A stretch of 64,000 nt of DNA from Lates calcarifer (lineage: Eukaryota > Chordata > Actinopteri > Centropomidae). The stretch is taken from NCBI RefSeq assembly GCF_001640805.2, contig NC_066838.1, positions 9,102,066-9,166,065 on the forward strand, written 5' to 3'. A program made the translations under genes and the position numbers. Under the pieces are notes generated by a model. That model was not told where the DNA came from. It ran no database searches and saw only the letters and a list, made by a program, of their open reading frames with translations. Every line of letters begins with the position of its first letter. Position 1 is the first letter of the stretch. Shown piece after piece: positions 39,101-61,526 of the stretch.

Positions 39101-41212
39101 GTGGATCGCCTTTAAAGTTCTTTGAAACTGAAAACAGTATTAGACTGTTACACTGTTACAGCCCATGTATTTGTTTAGTCACGTTTCTGACAAAATGGTG
39201 GATGTCAGTTAAACTGACATGGAATGTTGGTAGCAGTGGTTGCTATAGCAACAGAATATTCAGCTGGCAGCAGAGCAATAACAGTAATAAACAATAACTT
39301 CTATTAAAATTATTAGCCTAAAAAAATATCTAAATATCTTTTGAATCAACACTGTACATTTTCATCCTTCTTCTCAGTGGTCTGCAAAACATCCCAGCAA
39401 AGACTGTATAATCAACTCTCCTCAGTTTATTGCTCTTTCTGTGGAAACTTGGAACAAGTTGTTTTAATCAAACTTCCGTCACGTTGTTAAACAAAAATAG
39501 CATCCCTAGTCCAACTGTGTTGCAGAGGGCACAGCTGTCAACACACGGCTGTAGAAGAGTAGTTTACATGTTTTGTTCCACTACATTTATTTAATGGTAA
39601 CTTTAGATGAATAGTTACATATTTTTTGTTGCCCACTGCTCATTCATTGTCTTCACGAGAGAGCTGAAAGACAGTTAGCTTATATTAGCATTGAACATTC
39701 ATTTATATAGAATAGCTGTCTGAACAACAACGTCCTGTTAAGACTAGACACGTAAAACAGAAATCAGTTCAGTCTCAAGCAGCTGTCAGGTAAAACCACA
39801 GTTTGTCATTTTTATGGATTAAACTAACAAGATGTGTTAGATGTATAAAGTTTACAGTTGCTGGCAGGTGGATTCTTCTTCAGTTTTAGACAAAGCCAGT
39901 AGATCTACTGCAAGCCTTTCTGTAATTTATCCATACAAGAAGTCAAACTCTGAATTCTGAGCATATTTAGGATTTGACTAATTTTCTACCTCTGGCTGTG
40001 AATCACAGCTGTCTGTTCCCTCTGAGCCTGTGGGCTCCAACCAGTCAATCAATCAAATGTCAATCAAACAAAGAGGTGTGTTGAGCATAAAACTCTAAAA
40101 AAAACGAAACATTTAAGCTTAATGTTTTGATTCTCTCTGTGTCTTCAGCTCATCCCTCAGTTCTTCTTCATCTGTTTGGGAATGGGCGGGGCAACTCTGT
40201 ATCTGCTACGGTTGGCAAGAGGACCCCATGTTGTGTAAGGATCTTCAAGTTTCTCTCTGTCCTCTGATAAGATGTTATTTTACATTTTAGACATTTTAGA
40301 CTAATGAAACTCAGACCTCCTTCCTCTGTAAGACAGAATTTCATTCCAAAATGCAGACATGTTAACATTTTAATGAGGCGTATGGAGGGCAGATGACTAC
40401 TTTTCACTCTAAATTAAACAGAGTGTTACTGACAACATGGCACCCACTTGCTTTCGTTTCTCCCTCAAACCTCCTCTCACTTGGACATCCTCTCCGCCTG
40501 CTGCTATCCAAAAACTGTTGATCTACCCTTGAACGATACTTTGGAAACAGCAGACGCAGCTATTTGCTTTTAACAAGAGCTCACAGGATGGTGCACTGTC
40601 TCGTCTCAGTGCTGGTCTTTCATCATTTCTTTGCAGCAGTGATTGTTTACACGCTTGATGAAATTATTAGAAAGAATGTCCTGGTGGCAGCAGAGTGGGC
40701 TTAAAATGCACTGCATTTGAATGTGACCCTCAAATTCTGGCTGTCTTTGCCTCTTTTTTTTTTTAATCTTATTTTTTTTATTGCATGCAATCAAACAAAA
40801 CAGCAGCTCTCAGGAGTATCAGATCACTGGAGAATGAATATTGGCATTCTAGGTCAGAAATGAGAGCATTATTCATGTATATCAGATTCATAAACATGAT
40901 GCCAGTTTATCCCTTTTGTATTGTGTTTAGCTGGAACAAGACCAAAGACCCTGAGCCGTGGAATAAACTTGACCCCACATATCAATACAAGGTAATATAT
41001 AGCACCCATACCCACACAAGTATTCAGTGTTTGGAGGCTTGGGTGACACTCTGTGACACTGTAATTTATGTTTTTGTTGGCATGTTCGGATGCAGATATT
41101 ATCCTCCAGACAACAGTATCAAACCTCTGTTCAATTTGATCTTCTTCTTCCCTAGTTTGTGGCCATCACCACAGACTACAAAAACCTCAAGAAGGAGGGA
41201 CCTGACTTCTAA
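36126..41212 (+). CDS. ndufa4l2: NDUFA4-family protein, probably NDUFA4L2
   Basis: Small inner-mitochondrial-membrane protein of the NDUFA4 (COXFA4) family. NDUFA4 is a cytochrome c oxidase subunit; NDUFA4L2 is a hypoxia-induced relative that lowers respiratory output. Exons 36126-36170, 40149-40234, 40931-40991 and 41156-41212 give 82 aa. Features: basic start VKHAKKHPG, one membrane helix (FFFICLGMGGATLYLLRLA), then the signature DPEPWNKLDP, QYKF and the C-terminal TTDYKNLKKEGPDF. ICLGMG matches NDUFA4L2 better than NDUFA4, and shmt2 and nxph4 next door reproduce the human NDUFA4L2-SHMT2-NXPH4 order. The length and short N-terminus resemble NDUFA4, though. The DVCW motif of the family reads HVVW, so its cysteine is missing, and the usual RPDF end is GPDF. 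Intron 1 is 4 kb and repeat-rich. Confidence 0.9.
37255..37625. repeat. GACA/GAGA-rich imperfect satellite with 110-bp tandem duplication
   Basis: Runs of GACAGACAG and GAGAGAGA alternate through NDUFA4-family intron 1. Inside, a block beginning at about 37270 (GAGAGAAACTGCAGG, then AAATCCCTATGAGACTC) recurs at about 37380 (GAGAGAAGCTGCAGG, then AAATCCCTGTGAGACTC), so a unit of about 110 bp has been duplicated in tandem. Confidence 0.8.
37865..38060 (+). mobile_element. Second, partial copy of the AAGTAxAAGTA dispersed repeat
   Basis: Opens with TTTTACTTAAGTAAAAGTAG and TAATACCATAAAGTATTA, blocks that begin the same family as 31911-32262. A short piece of the family's other end (AAATACTCAGGTAAAGTAC) lies at about 38264-38282. 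Diverged and incomplete. Confidence 0.6.
39005..39024. repeat. Poly(A) tract
   Basis: Twenty consecutive A in NDUFA4-family intron 1; no retroposon body is recognisable before it. Confidence 0.9.
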
Positions 41213-41900
41213 ACCTCACTACTCAGAGTGGAAATCACAGAAAATCCTGATCTGGACTAAGATCCATTCCCCTTCCCCTCCTCATTGCAGCTGGAAGGTG
41301 AAACGGATCCTAGCTCAGGATCCTGAAGCATCACTGGTGATAATCTGGTGATATTGCCAGTGTGACTGAGAGTGTCGGTGAATAGATCCTGAGGGAGCAC
41401 ACACTTAAAACATATGAAGGAGGCATACGACACACACGAACACGCTTCCCTTGTGTCTAAACTGTCCTTGTCTTTGTTTGGCTCATATATCGTAAACTAA
41501 GAACTTTAGATTATGTGATGCTTCATGTGTTTTAGAAATTTGAATGCATTAATTTGAGTGTTCCAGGCCTCTATTGGTAATATATTATTTGTAATGAAGG
41601 AGCTTAAACTTGCAAATATGCTGATATGCTTCTTTAAGCTTTCATTTCTTGTGTCTGAAGGTTAAATGCAACACAATGTTGACTTCGTCTGCAGCTGGAA
41701 AGCTCAGGTTTCCTCATATATTCTTCAAGTGTGACACTGGCCTGCAGCATTGCAACTGAGACTCAAGTTAATGTGACCTGGACTGCATGAGTTTCATCAT
41801 AACTGCCACATGATTGTAGGTTTAGCAGCCACTAAATTCCACAATGACTGTGTAAGTTATGAAAAACAGCAGAGATGCATAAACTGAGTTGAATTCTTTC

Positions 41901-41910
41901 AATAAATAAA
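41901..41910 (+). terminator. Candidate poly(A) signals of the NDUFA4-family gene
   Basis: Overlapping AATAAA hexamers (AATAAATAAA) about 690 bp after the stop codon, the first on this strand. Confidence 0.5.
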
Positions 41911-41982
41911 CTTTCTGATTCATGTTTGGATGACAGTATATTCTTGCCAATCTGTGTCATCTCTCTCTCCTTCTCTCTTTCT

Positions 41983-41986
<4 letters not shown>

Positions 41987-42046
<60 letters not shown>
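41987..42046. repeat. Long (CA)n microsatellite
   Basis: A 60-bp pure CA tract, the longest dinucleotide array in the window, preceded by a CT-rich tract. Confidence 0.97.
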
Positions 42047-42050
<4 letters not shown>

Positions 42051-45000
42051 GGTGACTTTCCTCACACACCTGCTTGGAACTGAGTCAGATACAGATCTTT
42101 TTCCACATCCTGGGATAAAAATACATAATCAGTAACTCTGATGGAACAGATCCATCTGTTGGCAGTGCAGCTGTCACTTTGCAGCCTGATTGGTACTTCT
42201 AGGACCACATTTAGTGGTGTGTGCATGCGTGTGCGTGCGTGTGCGCCCGTATGTGTTTGTCTGAATGCACCGGTGTGTGTGACAGCAGCCCTGTGTCTTT
42301 GATCAGCGACAGCGGTGGCAGGATGTTGAACAGTCCCCCAGCATGGTGTTGATGTATGACAGCAGAGCACACTGTGTGCAACCTGAGCTCACACACACTC
42401 ACACACACACACACTCGTCCACATCCAGGTACCACAGTCTCTCCATGCTTCAGAGATGAGCACACACACTGCAGTATAAGATGAAAATGAAACTCACTGA
42501 TGAGATGAATCAGGTGGTAACTCTGTGACTGACTTTCAACGTCTAACCTTTAAAAAGAAACACAGATAAAGAAGAAGAAAGTGGCCGCAGACTAAAATAA
42601 CAGTTAATGAGATTTTAAAGTAACCAAATCTCAGTCACACACACTGTTTTCTCTGAAGACATTGACTTCATATTCAGCCTAGCTTCTTCCATTCTTGCTT
42701 TGCTCTTTTGAAGATGATACTGAGCATTGAACAAAGCACTAAATCAAAAAACATCTGGAACATACTGTACGTAGAGTAATGTTAAAATGAATATGAATGT
42801 GTGGGAACTCTTGGGAGATAGATAGGATTTATCAGTCCCTAACTTCAGACTGGATAGCATAAATTGTCCTGATTTCTGAGATTATTCCCGCTCTCTTATT
42901 AAATATTGACACGCCGTATTTGTCCCTCCCTCCTTTCCTGCTTTATCAACTTTCCCAATAACTCCTTTACTACATCTGAAGGATACATTAAACAAACTCT
43001 TAAATTCTTACAGGATCTCTCCGCTTTGTTCAGTGAAGGTGAGACTCGTGTTTCATCCTCTTAAGAAACCTCAGACCTCTCCTTCGGCTCTCTGCGCTCT
43101 GAGCTCATACTCATCTGTGCGTCAGCTGTGTTTTCCTCCCTGTAAAGCAACAAAAAAGAGGGAATGAAGAGAGAATAAGAATAATGGAGATCAAAAAAGA
43201 CCCCATCCTTCTTTTGAACGCCACAGGGATTGTTGCGGCAGTAACGAGAGGGCTAGTGACCTAGAACGATGGAACATGAGGGTTCAAATGATTTCCCCAA
43301 AGGATATTCAAAAGTCTTAAAATTCACACACACACACACATGCACACACAGACATACACACAGGCTGCGTCAAAGGAGATGTCAGGTCATGAGAAACAGG
43401 CACAGAGATGAAGCGGATGAGTCGTTATTTGTGTTGTTATGTGGCATGTGTGCGCATCTGCGTGTCCTTGTGTTTGTGTGTGCTTTCTGACGACAGAGTT
43501 GAGAGCTTCCCTGACCCTTGACCTGTGATTCAGCCGGGCCAGTCTCTGCGGAGGGGACACATTCCTCTGGCAGAAGCTGAGGCAGTAACCCTCAAGTGAA
43601 AAATTAGAAGACCAATTGGAAAAAGAGCAGGACACAAAGGAGTCTGACCACAAAACAAAAGTCCATTCAGTTCTTTGGTGAAATAAATATTAAGCGCTCC
43701 AATAGGCAGCTTTCAGTGCTGCTTTATAAAGCACTTTGTGTCTCAGAGGAAATGTTCCTCTTAGGATAAGAAATAAATACATCAAAATAAAATAACAGCA
43801 AGCAATTTCATCCCAGGGAGAAAGAAAGAGGAGGCTGGCTCTTTTTATCTGGTCGGGAGTTTAAAGATCTGACTGCAGCAATTTGAGAAACAGTGGGAGA
43901 GGAAGCAGTTTAATAAACAGAAATGCAAGTTCTGAAGGTTTTGTGAGGACAGTGAAGGACTCTGGTCTTACATAATGTTCTCATCTTCTCATGTATATAA
44001 TGAACTGTCTGTGTATATTAGCATTATATAATGTGGGGTGGTGGGGGTAACATAAACAGACAGAGTCACAAAAGTGAAAATGGTTTTGTTTGAAGTAGTA
44101 ACTTCTGCAAGAGCAGCTAAGTGAAGATGTTCTTGGTTGGTTACATCTAATGATTTTTTTAGGTTGTGAAGCTCTGGCTCTAACTATCTTCCTGTCAGAT
44201 CTCTATCTCTGTTTAGAGATCAGCTTTTATTTTCTTTTTCTGAACTGTTCCCTGAGGTTGACAGTGAGAGGAAATGATGAGGAAATGCCAGCAGCTTAAC
44301 ACGGATCAGTGTTTATGAAATCTCCCCCCTCCTTCAAGTGTAAACATTCGACTGCAAGTTTTTCGTACCACAGTGAGACCAGTGCAGGCAACAATGCAGA
44401 GATTCTTAAATATTAGAAAAGTCAACAAACCTGTAAACATTCAAGATGAGTTTTTATTGTAATTAAGAAGATCTACTTTACAACTGGTGACACCAGTAAC
44501 AAACATAGTTCGAAAATGTTTATGTTGTTTAACTGTTGCTCATTTGTGGTTTTGTGGCTATAAACAGAGCGTGTGTTCAATTCCCAACACAGCTGCTGTG
44601 AGTTTCCCAGGGCCTGGAACAAAGCCTGACACTGACAAGGGCTCTAAAAACAGCTTAGTGACAAAAAGCCAAATACCTAAAGACACTCACGGTCCTTCTT
44701 TAGCTGCCCTGTCTGTGAAGTGAAATCTTGTTGATGCACCAGCTGCCAGATTTTTGTGTGATTCTTTAGACATTTGGTCCAACTTAATGTAAATTATCAC
44801 CATTATCATGTCTTGCCTGCACAACACAGATAATGTTCCATATCTAGTGGGTTCAAACATAATTTCCCAAAATGGCCCATGAGAACTTTGCCCAGCGCCA
44901 TAATAAGTTGTCAAAGTGTAACAAACTGTTCTGCTGAATGAGATGCTAATACAGTTTAACCTGATGATGTGATAACATGCTGCAAAGTCAACATCATCTC

Positions 45001-45586
45001 ATTATTATAGTAAGGAGCATAACACATCCAGGTAACACTTTAATAAATGATTTACAACACATTATAATGTCGCTGTGAGTAGACATAAGGACATGTTAAA
45101 GTGTTTTCATTGGCTTCTGTGCCAACTTCCATCCACAGGTGCTACACAGGATGAGTTATAGTTGGTAAATACATTAATAGACTGTGCTACATCATAATGT
45201 GTTATAAACATAATAAAATGAAAACATATAATACAACTTGTTGTCATTTCTAACATTATTAGAAACTATTAGAATGATTGTTACAGCCATTAAAAATACT
45301 AAAATGTGATAGTGAAATTATTTGACTATTTTATCATTTCACTCAACACCTTTCTCTTTTGAGCAAAGCTGAGTGTTAATGTTGTTATGACCAGACTTGA
45401 TACATTATCTGGCAGTTTGTATCATAAGACTTTTACATCACATTTTTCATGTTATGTGGTAGAGTGTCATTAGTTGGTATGGAAATGTGACTGTGTGCAG
45501 AAGCGGCCACGTTACATTAGAGGAAGTCAAAGGATCCAGTATGCTCATGATGTGATGGGGAAACTGCCTTTCTGTCTGTGATGTCC
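42047..45586. other. Interval between the NDUFA4-family gene and shmt2 3' ends
   Basis: The two genes converge here. No coding exon is supported. Contents are short imperfect CA/TG arrays (42390-42415, 43325-43365) and AT-rich unique sequence that includes the shmt2 3' UTR next to 45586. No clear minus-strand AATAAA lies close to the shmt2 stop. Confidence 0.5.
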
Positions 45587-55442
<9,856 letters not shown>

Positions 55443-55732
55443 GTCTGTGACAGAAGTGGGCTGGGAAAACAGAAACTTTCAAGGTGCAAAGGGTGAAAAT
55501 AAAATCAGTCCTGGAAAGGAGCCAGGGACATGCGTACTTTGTGTCACTGATAAAAAGTGACTAGAGCTGTAAATCATCTGGTTCATGTCTTTGAAGAAAA
55601 AATATCTAATCAGCCAAAGCTACTGTGCAATGAACAAGCTAGGAATTAATTTCATAGTAAAAAAGCTCTTGAAGTCAGTTTGTGTTTCAAAAACTACAGA
55701 TGATCCTGTCCCTAAAGACGTATCTGTTTTGT

Positions 55733-55738
55733 TTTATT
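55733..55738 (-). terminator. Candidate poly(A) signal of nxph4
   Basis: AATAAA on the minus strand about 400 bp beyond the nxph4 stop codon and about 290 bp before the shmt2 start codon, so the two genes are in close tandem. Confidence 0.45.
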
Positions 55739-56136
55739 AATGAGCCAAGAAATCACATTCTTTAAATAGTGAATAGCTATTTTTTGGGTTTAAAGTCTTC
55801 ACATCTATTGATGCATATTCAGAAAAACAAAGTTCATAAAACACTACACACAAAGTGATCTCATGAGTCAAGTCACTGCTTTTTTTTAAAGACAACATGG
55901 AGCTTTTCTTCAGTGGGTGAGTGTAATTTCAAACAACACAAAGCTCACATTCTAAAACTCATCGTAAACATGTTCTGCTATAAACACAAACTGCACTCGC
56001 TGACATGTTAAAATGTGTTTTTAACGGCTTATAAAAACAGTCAATTTCAAACCAATTTTGAAAACTGAACTCATGATTTTGAAGGATGTGTGAAAAGTCA
56101 ATGTTGGACGTCTCAGTTTCAGCCTCACAGAGTCTG

Positions 56137-59100
56137 TCATCCAAAGTGCTGCTGGTTCTGCTCTGTCTGAAAGTTGTGGTCTGGACAAATTTTCTGCACC
56201 AGCCTGTAATCGGTGCCGGTGAAGGCAATGAAGATGCATATAACCTTAAAGGGTTTGGCACAGATCCAGGCTGCGTGGGACTGGGTGTTTTCTGAGTAGC
56301 AGGTCTGCCCTGGGTCGTACATGCAGGGCTTGGTCTTCTTGGACCGGTTGGTTCTCTGGTACTCGATCCGGCAGTTGAGTTCGGTCACCATCATCACATC
56401 CTGCTGCTGCTTCTGCTGGTCGGTAGTAGGGGTGGAGCTGGTGGACTGTGGGGGGCTCTGGAACTGGGACGTCACATCTGGAACCAGGACTGAGTTTTTG
56501 GTGTGAGTGCTCTGAGACGTGGGATCCAGAACTTCCCATCCCACGGCTTTGGAGGGTGGGACAATGCTGACCGATATGTTCCCCAGACGGGAGGAGTTGT
56601 GGCGGAAGTAGACTCCAAAAGTCCCATTGATGTGGTCCACGATTTTCCCCGTCACCAGGAGGCTGAACTTCACTGTTTTCACATGGAAGTAAAAATCGCC
56701 CCAGCCCAGGATCTTCTTGGCCTTTGGGGATGTTTTAGCAGGAGGTTTAGATTTGGGAGGAGGACGGTACAGATACTGATCCAGGGCCTGGGAGAAGTTC
56801 TGCGGCCAACCGTACGGGCCGAGCGAGCCGTAAGCAGGTGTTTTTTGTTTGGTGGAGATGATCTGTAAATCTTTGGAGATATGTTTAACCTTCAGCGCAG
56901 CTCCCACAGCGTCTCCTCTTCCTCCCTCCTCCTCCCCCCATTGTTGGTTCTGAAAGTCCAGGGGTTTGGCCGTTTCTTGGACCTGCAGAGGACAAAAACA
57001 GACTATTACATTTTGTAGAACTATTTTCTGAGTTGCACACTTCTTCCAGAGTTTCAGTCTATTTAGTATAGACTGTGTTACTGTCGCTCCACTGCAGCTC
57101 AGCACAGAAACAGTCTGTGTGTGGAAGCGTAAAGAGGGAATTTCGTAGTAAAAAGGCTACAACTCTGGATGATACCCACTTGATTTGACTCACTCAGACA
57201 GCTGGAAACTGATGTTAACTTCAGATAAACTCTGGAATACGTTTTCACAGAGGACGAGGAGTGTGGCTGTTGTCCCCGATTACTTTAATTAGAAGCATGT
57301 TAGTGAGGGATCTCTCAATTGTTTGTCCCTACATGTTGGCCCTGTGATAGAGTGGGTCACTGAGTGACCTGATCAGGATATATCCAACCCAATGTCAGCT
57401 GGGATTGGCTCCAACCCCCCGTGAGCCTCACGGGATAAGCAGTATAGATAATGGATGCACTATTGGATTGAATAAATGTGTGCTTATCCTTTAATTTCTC
57501 TCATTTACTGTGCCACATTTGTGTCGATTTAATACACCAAGATATGTCAGAGAGGGCCAGAAGGGGATTTAAAGAGAGAAAAGAAAATTACATTTACTTT
57601 CCAGTATACTAACTGTTAGAGCAATGCTACGCCTGTGTTTATATCACTGCCCATTAATCACACTCACGTAGTTCTGAAGAGCTCAATATTAGCTCTGCAC
57701 TGTAAAAAGAGACAAGATCATCAGGATGACCACAAATGAAGGACAGATTCAGTGTAGCAACGTCACAAGGTAGCAGCTAATCGATTAAAATAATTATGCT
57801 TTGACGTGTCAGGTCCTCTGAATGAGAACAATTTGAAATTGACTGGGATCAATACTGTAGGTCAGCTCCTTCAGGCAAGGACTAGCTACAGGAAGGAACA
57901 TGCACACACCCACGCACAAAGTCACATTCATGTTGCCATTAACACATTTTAATTTGGCTGTCCTCCTCCATGCTCACATTCCCTAGTTAAAACTCTCAAT
58001 CCTCTTTTCAGTGCGACCTTGATACTGAATAGACTTATTAATCAATATGTTTAGAAAAGAGAGGGACATGGTTGACACGCAGAGAAAATACTGCAGAGAA
58101 TCAATAAAATGATACATTTACAGTGTAAAATATGCAAACTGTAGCAGCATCTTTTCCACATTGAGCTTTTTCTGTGCTGAACATGTCTCGGCTGTCTCAA
58201 AACAGCTAAAAATCCCTTTTCTTCTCCTCCCTTCATCCCATTAAATATCCCAGTTTCCACTCTTAAATTGATTTGTCTTACACACTTGAAATTAATAAGG
58301 GATTAAGCATTTACCTGGACTCACCTTGTCAGGTTATTATTCCACACAAAGACCGGTTCATGTTTGTCTCATCATTGCATTTCCCCATCTCCATTCACAC
58401 TCCCCTCCTCCCTCTTACTGTCCCTCACATTTCTGTAAATACACTGCATGAAAGTATCTCACACATATGTATAAACTCACTTTTCTTGATCTTTTCCTGA
58501 AGTCATACAAGATGATATAGTATGGGTGAACAGCTTGCAGATTATTTGCTAAACTTTTGCACTTCACATCAGCATGATTTTCTAAGCTGCTTTTCATTCT
58601 CACAGTGTTAAAATCTGAACTAATTGCCTACTAAAAATAACAATATCATTTATTCCTCCAGTAAATACTGACTGTGGAGACACACAACTCCTAATGCATT
58701 TGTACAAAGTGCAGCATTCATTGCAACTAATTGGTAATTGTTACTGTCATGGTGGTATCAGTACTAGTTTGGTTTTCATGACTCAAACAGAGGAGAAGAC
58801 GTCAGTTACATACAGAAACACGTTTAATTCCACCCGACTGTCCCCCTCGGTTAAAAAATAGCACTACACAGAAAATATAAAATATGCGCGAGTGTAAAAA
58901 TTAAGTGCATGCTCAGACTGATGAAGCAGCTTATTATAAGCCAGGCAGCCACCTGCTGTTGTGCCTATTAAAATGCACAAATCCCAATAAATCCAGTCAT
59001 TAGTGAGGATTTTTATGTGACTGATATTTCTGAGATTCGCTGCACGGTTGACATGCAGCTCTGTGATATGTTTGAAAATATCAAATGTACAGACAGAATC

Positions 59101-59730
59101 GTAGAAATGTATGTTAACAGAAATCACTGAGTTAAGGGTAAAAGCTAATTGGATCACCTCAGATGTCAGGTGAATCCAGGTGTCAGACTTTCTTTTCTTA
59201 ATTAATTCATTAAGAATACTTCTATTGTTAAATGGATGCAGTGTGTAAGACAGTTTTTTTAATGCCTCTAGAAAATTGAGACATGAGTTGTGCAAAAAGT
59301 TCTGGTGCACTTGTTGTTTAGGACTTTATTTCTAGTTTCATCATAATGTGTCGAAGCCAGATGGAGGTTTAGGGTTATTCTCCAGCAGATTTCTGAATAA
59401 ACAGCTCCCAAGATATCATTATTTCTCACCAACAAGTGGGATTCACATCACCCCTAACCACCCCAGCACTGTGTGCCAATGTCTGCCTCCTCCTGTAACC
59501 AAGTGAGCTCCAGCTGTGCCTATTGTTACAAGCCTAAATCTCCAACTATGTGCTGTTCTCACCTACTCTAATTGGAGCCCACTGTGTGACAGCCATGTCA
59601 TTGGCTCTGTGTCAAGATGCCAGCACAGTGACTGCAACTGAGCAACAGCGGTGGAGTGGATGCAAGCACAACACCTGTGCAGAAACACCTGCAGAAGAAA
59701 AAATACTGAGAAACCTGAGAGATGTAATTG

Positions 59731-59764
<34 letters not shown>

Positions 59765-61058
59765 AGGACAGGGAGAACATTCTTGCCATTGGCTAAAAAG
59801 ACACTTAATGTGTCAGTTTTTCAGGCTTAATAAAAAAAAAGGAAGTGACAATATTTCTTAAGCCCCTGGGTGATAAAACTTTTTCAAACTGACAAAGACT
59901 GAACAATCATTTAGTTCAGGTAATAAAGCACAGAATTAGATTGCTTTGAGGTTTCACCTGACAGCTTCAGTGTTACAGATGCTGCAGTTGCCTACTCATG
60001 CAGCACAGTTAAGAAAGTTAGATTAAAGACAGGGAAGCAGATTAAATTACAATTATACCTGAAAGAGAATTACAGACCACAAGACTGGAACAAATTACAA
60101 TTTTGAGGGTGGTACATATTCATTTTGGCTGAATTTCACCATCTAACAGAAGAATCAACTTAACTTTGCTCAAGCCCCGAGACTTTCTCGAATCATGAGA
60201 TTCAAGTGTTCAACTGTGAGTCTGACGGTATAAAAGCAAATCATTTCAGGACAAAAGACCAGTGTCAGTTGCATTCCTCTGATAAAACAGCATATCTTAA
60301 AGTTTTCAAAGGAAGATCTTGAAGAAATGAAAGTCTGAGTCAAACCTCAGATCAGAAGAAATCAAGAAGTAAAGTCTCAACCAAGTGTCAATAAAAATTC
60401 TTACTGGAGTCAAACCTGAGCACAAATCAATTGACTGAACTCCTCACCTCTGTCTACTTCTTCAAATAATTTGACAAGTTACCATGTCAAGTTACTTATT
60501 AGCCTTTAAAACTACCAGTTTTAGTTTTGAGCTATGAATAATTTCTAAGACGATATATTTCATTCATTTGGTGGATATCTCATTTTTGTTTTAAAAATAA
60601 TCTACCAGAAATTATTAATACTGTTGAATCTTACAACACAATCTCATATACAACTCACAAATACCAACGCATCCTTCCATCAAGAAAATAAAAAACAGTT
60701 GAAAACAGAACAAGACCACTGCTTGATTGTGCAACAATGCTGCAATATGATGAACAGTTTCAGAGCCAGAACATGTGGGAATGAATTCTTGAGATGAATT
60801 CTCCTATAATAAATTCTAAGTTTAAAAATATAGATACAAATTAATTATGATTACATAATTAGAAATACATTTGTTTCACTAATTAGCAGCACAGATGAGT
60901 AACTGCAGTAAATTAAAATCTCACAGCGCCACTACAACAAAACCCCTTTGTTCATAATGAGCGCACAATCAGCAGAGAGCTGCTCACTGATCCTTACTCA
61001 CCGCTGAGGGGAGAAGCCACAGACAGGTGATGGCAAAGTTCAAACACAGCACCTTCAT
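56137..61058 (-). CDS. nxph4: Neurexophilin 4
   Basis: Secreted neuropeptide-like glycoprotein that binds the extracellular part of alpha-neurexin at synapses. Two exons: 61058-61002 encodes a 19-residue signal peptide (MKVLCLNFAITCLWLLPSA), and 56982-56137 encodes the rest from VQETAKP, in phase 0; 300 aa in all (human NXPH4 308). The conserved domain begins near AKKILGWGDFYFHVKTVKF and contains SLLVTGKIVDHINGTFGVYF and SVSIVPPSK. The cysteine-rich C-terminus has the six family cysteines (NCRIEY, PCMY, TCYS, WICAK, VICIF, ICPDH). Sequons are NFS, NGT, NSS, NIS and NRS. Between the domains lies a Ser/Thr/Pro/Gln-rich linker (about 45 residues, QQKQQQD), where mammalian NXPH4 has a Gly/Ala/Leu-rich one. 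Location directly beside shmt2 supports NXPH4 over NXPH1-3. Intron 1 is 4 kb. Confidence 0.94.
57339..57458 (+). mobile_element. Dispersed teleost repeat (GGATAAG..TATAGATAATG type), copy 2
   Basis: Reads GGCCCTGTGATAGAGTGG, then CCCAATGTCAGCTGGGATTG, GCTCCAACCCCCC and GGGATAAGCAGTATAGATAA. It is longer and better preserved than copy 1 at 50985, and lies in nxph4 intron 1. Confidence 0.75.
59733..59763. repeat. Poly(T) tract
   Basis: Thirty-one consecutive T in nxph4 intron 1, equal to a poly(A) tract on the gene's own strand. No retrogene is visible beside it. Confidence 0.95.
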
Positions 61059-61321
61059 TTTCCAGCTGCAGGAGCAATGTCTCTCCATCCAGAGAGTCGG
61101 GTTTGTGAGAGAGGCAATCTGCCCGAGTGAATAAGTGGTGATTTACTGAGTTAAAGCCTACACTCACTTCAAAAGTAGAGAAAAGACATTCCGCAGCGAG
61201 AGACTCAAAAATCCCCAAGATCTGGAGTGAATACTCGGCACAGTGCTCCCTCTCCCTCCCACCATTTCTCTCTCACTCTCCCTCTCTGTCTCTCCATCTT
61301 TTCTTCCTCTCTCCACCCCTC

Positions 61322-61322
<1 letters not shown>

Positions 61323-61352
<30 letters not shown>
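61323..61352. repeat. (CA)n microsatellite in the nxph4 upstream flank
   Basis: Pure CA tract of 15 units about 265 bp upstream of the nxph4 start codon, beside a CT-rich tract at 61255-61320. A second CG/CA tract (alternating CG, then CA) lies at 61501-61526. Confidence 0.92.
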
Positions 61353-61354
<2 letters not shown>

Positions 61355-61526
61355 CTCGACCTAACGTGACCAAAAATTAAAACAAAACATTGCCTCAGGG
61401 AAAATTGTGTGCAGCAAGAGTTAATCAAGGAAAAATAATTCGCATTTGATATAATTGGTAACGTTTGTAACAGAAACAATGTCGCACATTAAATATTCAC
61501 ACGCGCGCGCGCGCACACACACACAC

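Noticed and set aside
58864..59310. 148-codon minus-strand frame in nxph4 intron 1
   Set aside because: AT-rich, no similarity to a known protein, and not spliced to nxph4 in frame.
59733..59763. Poly(T) tract as the tail of a retrogene on the minus strand
   Set aside because: No gene-derived body or target-site duplication is visible next to it.
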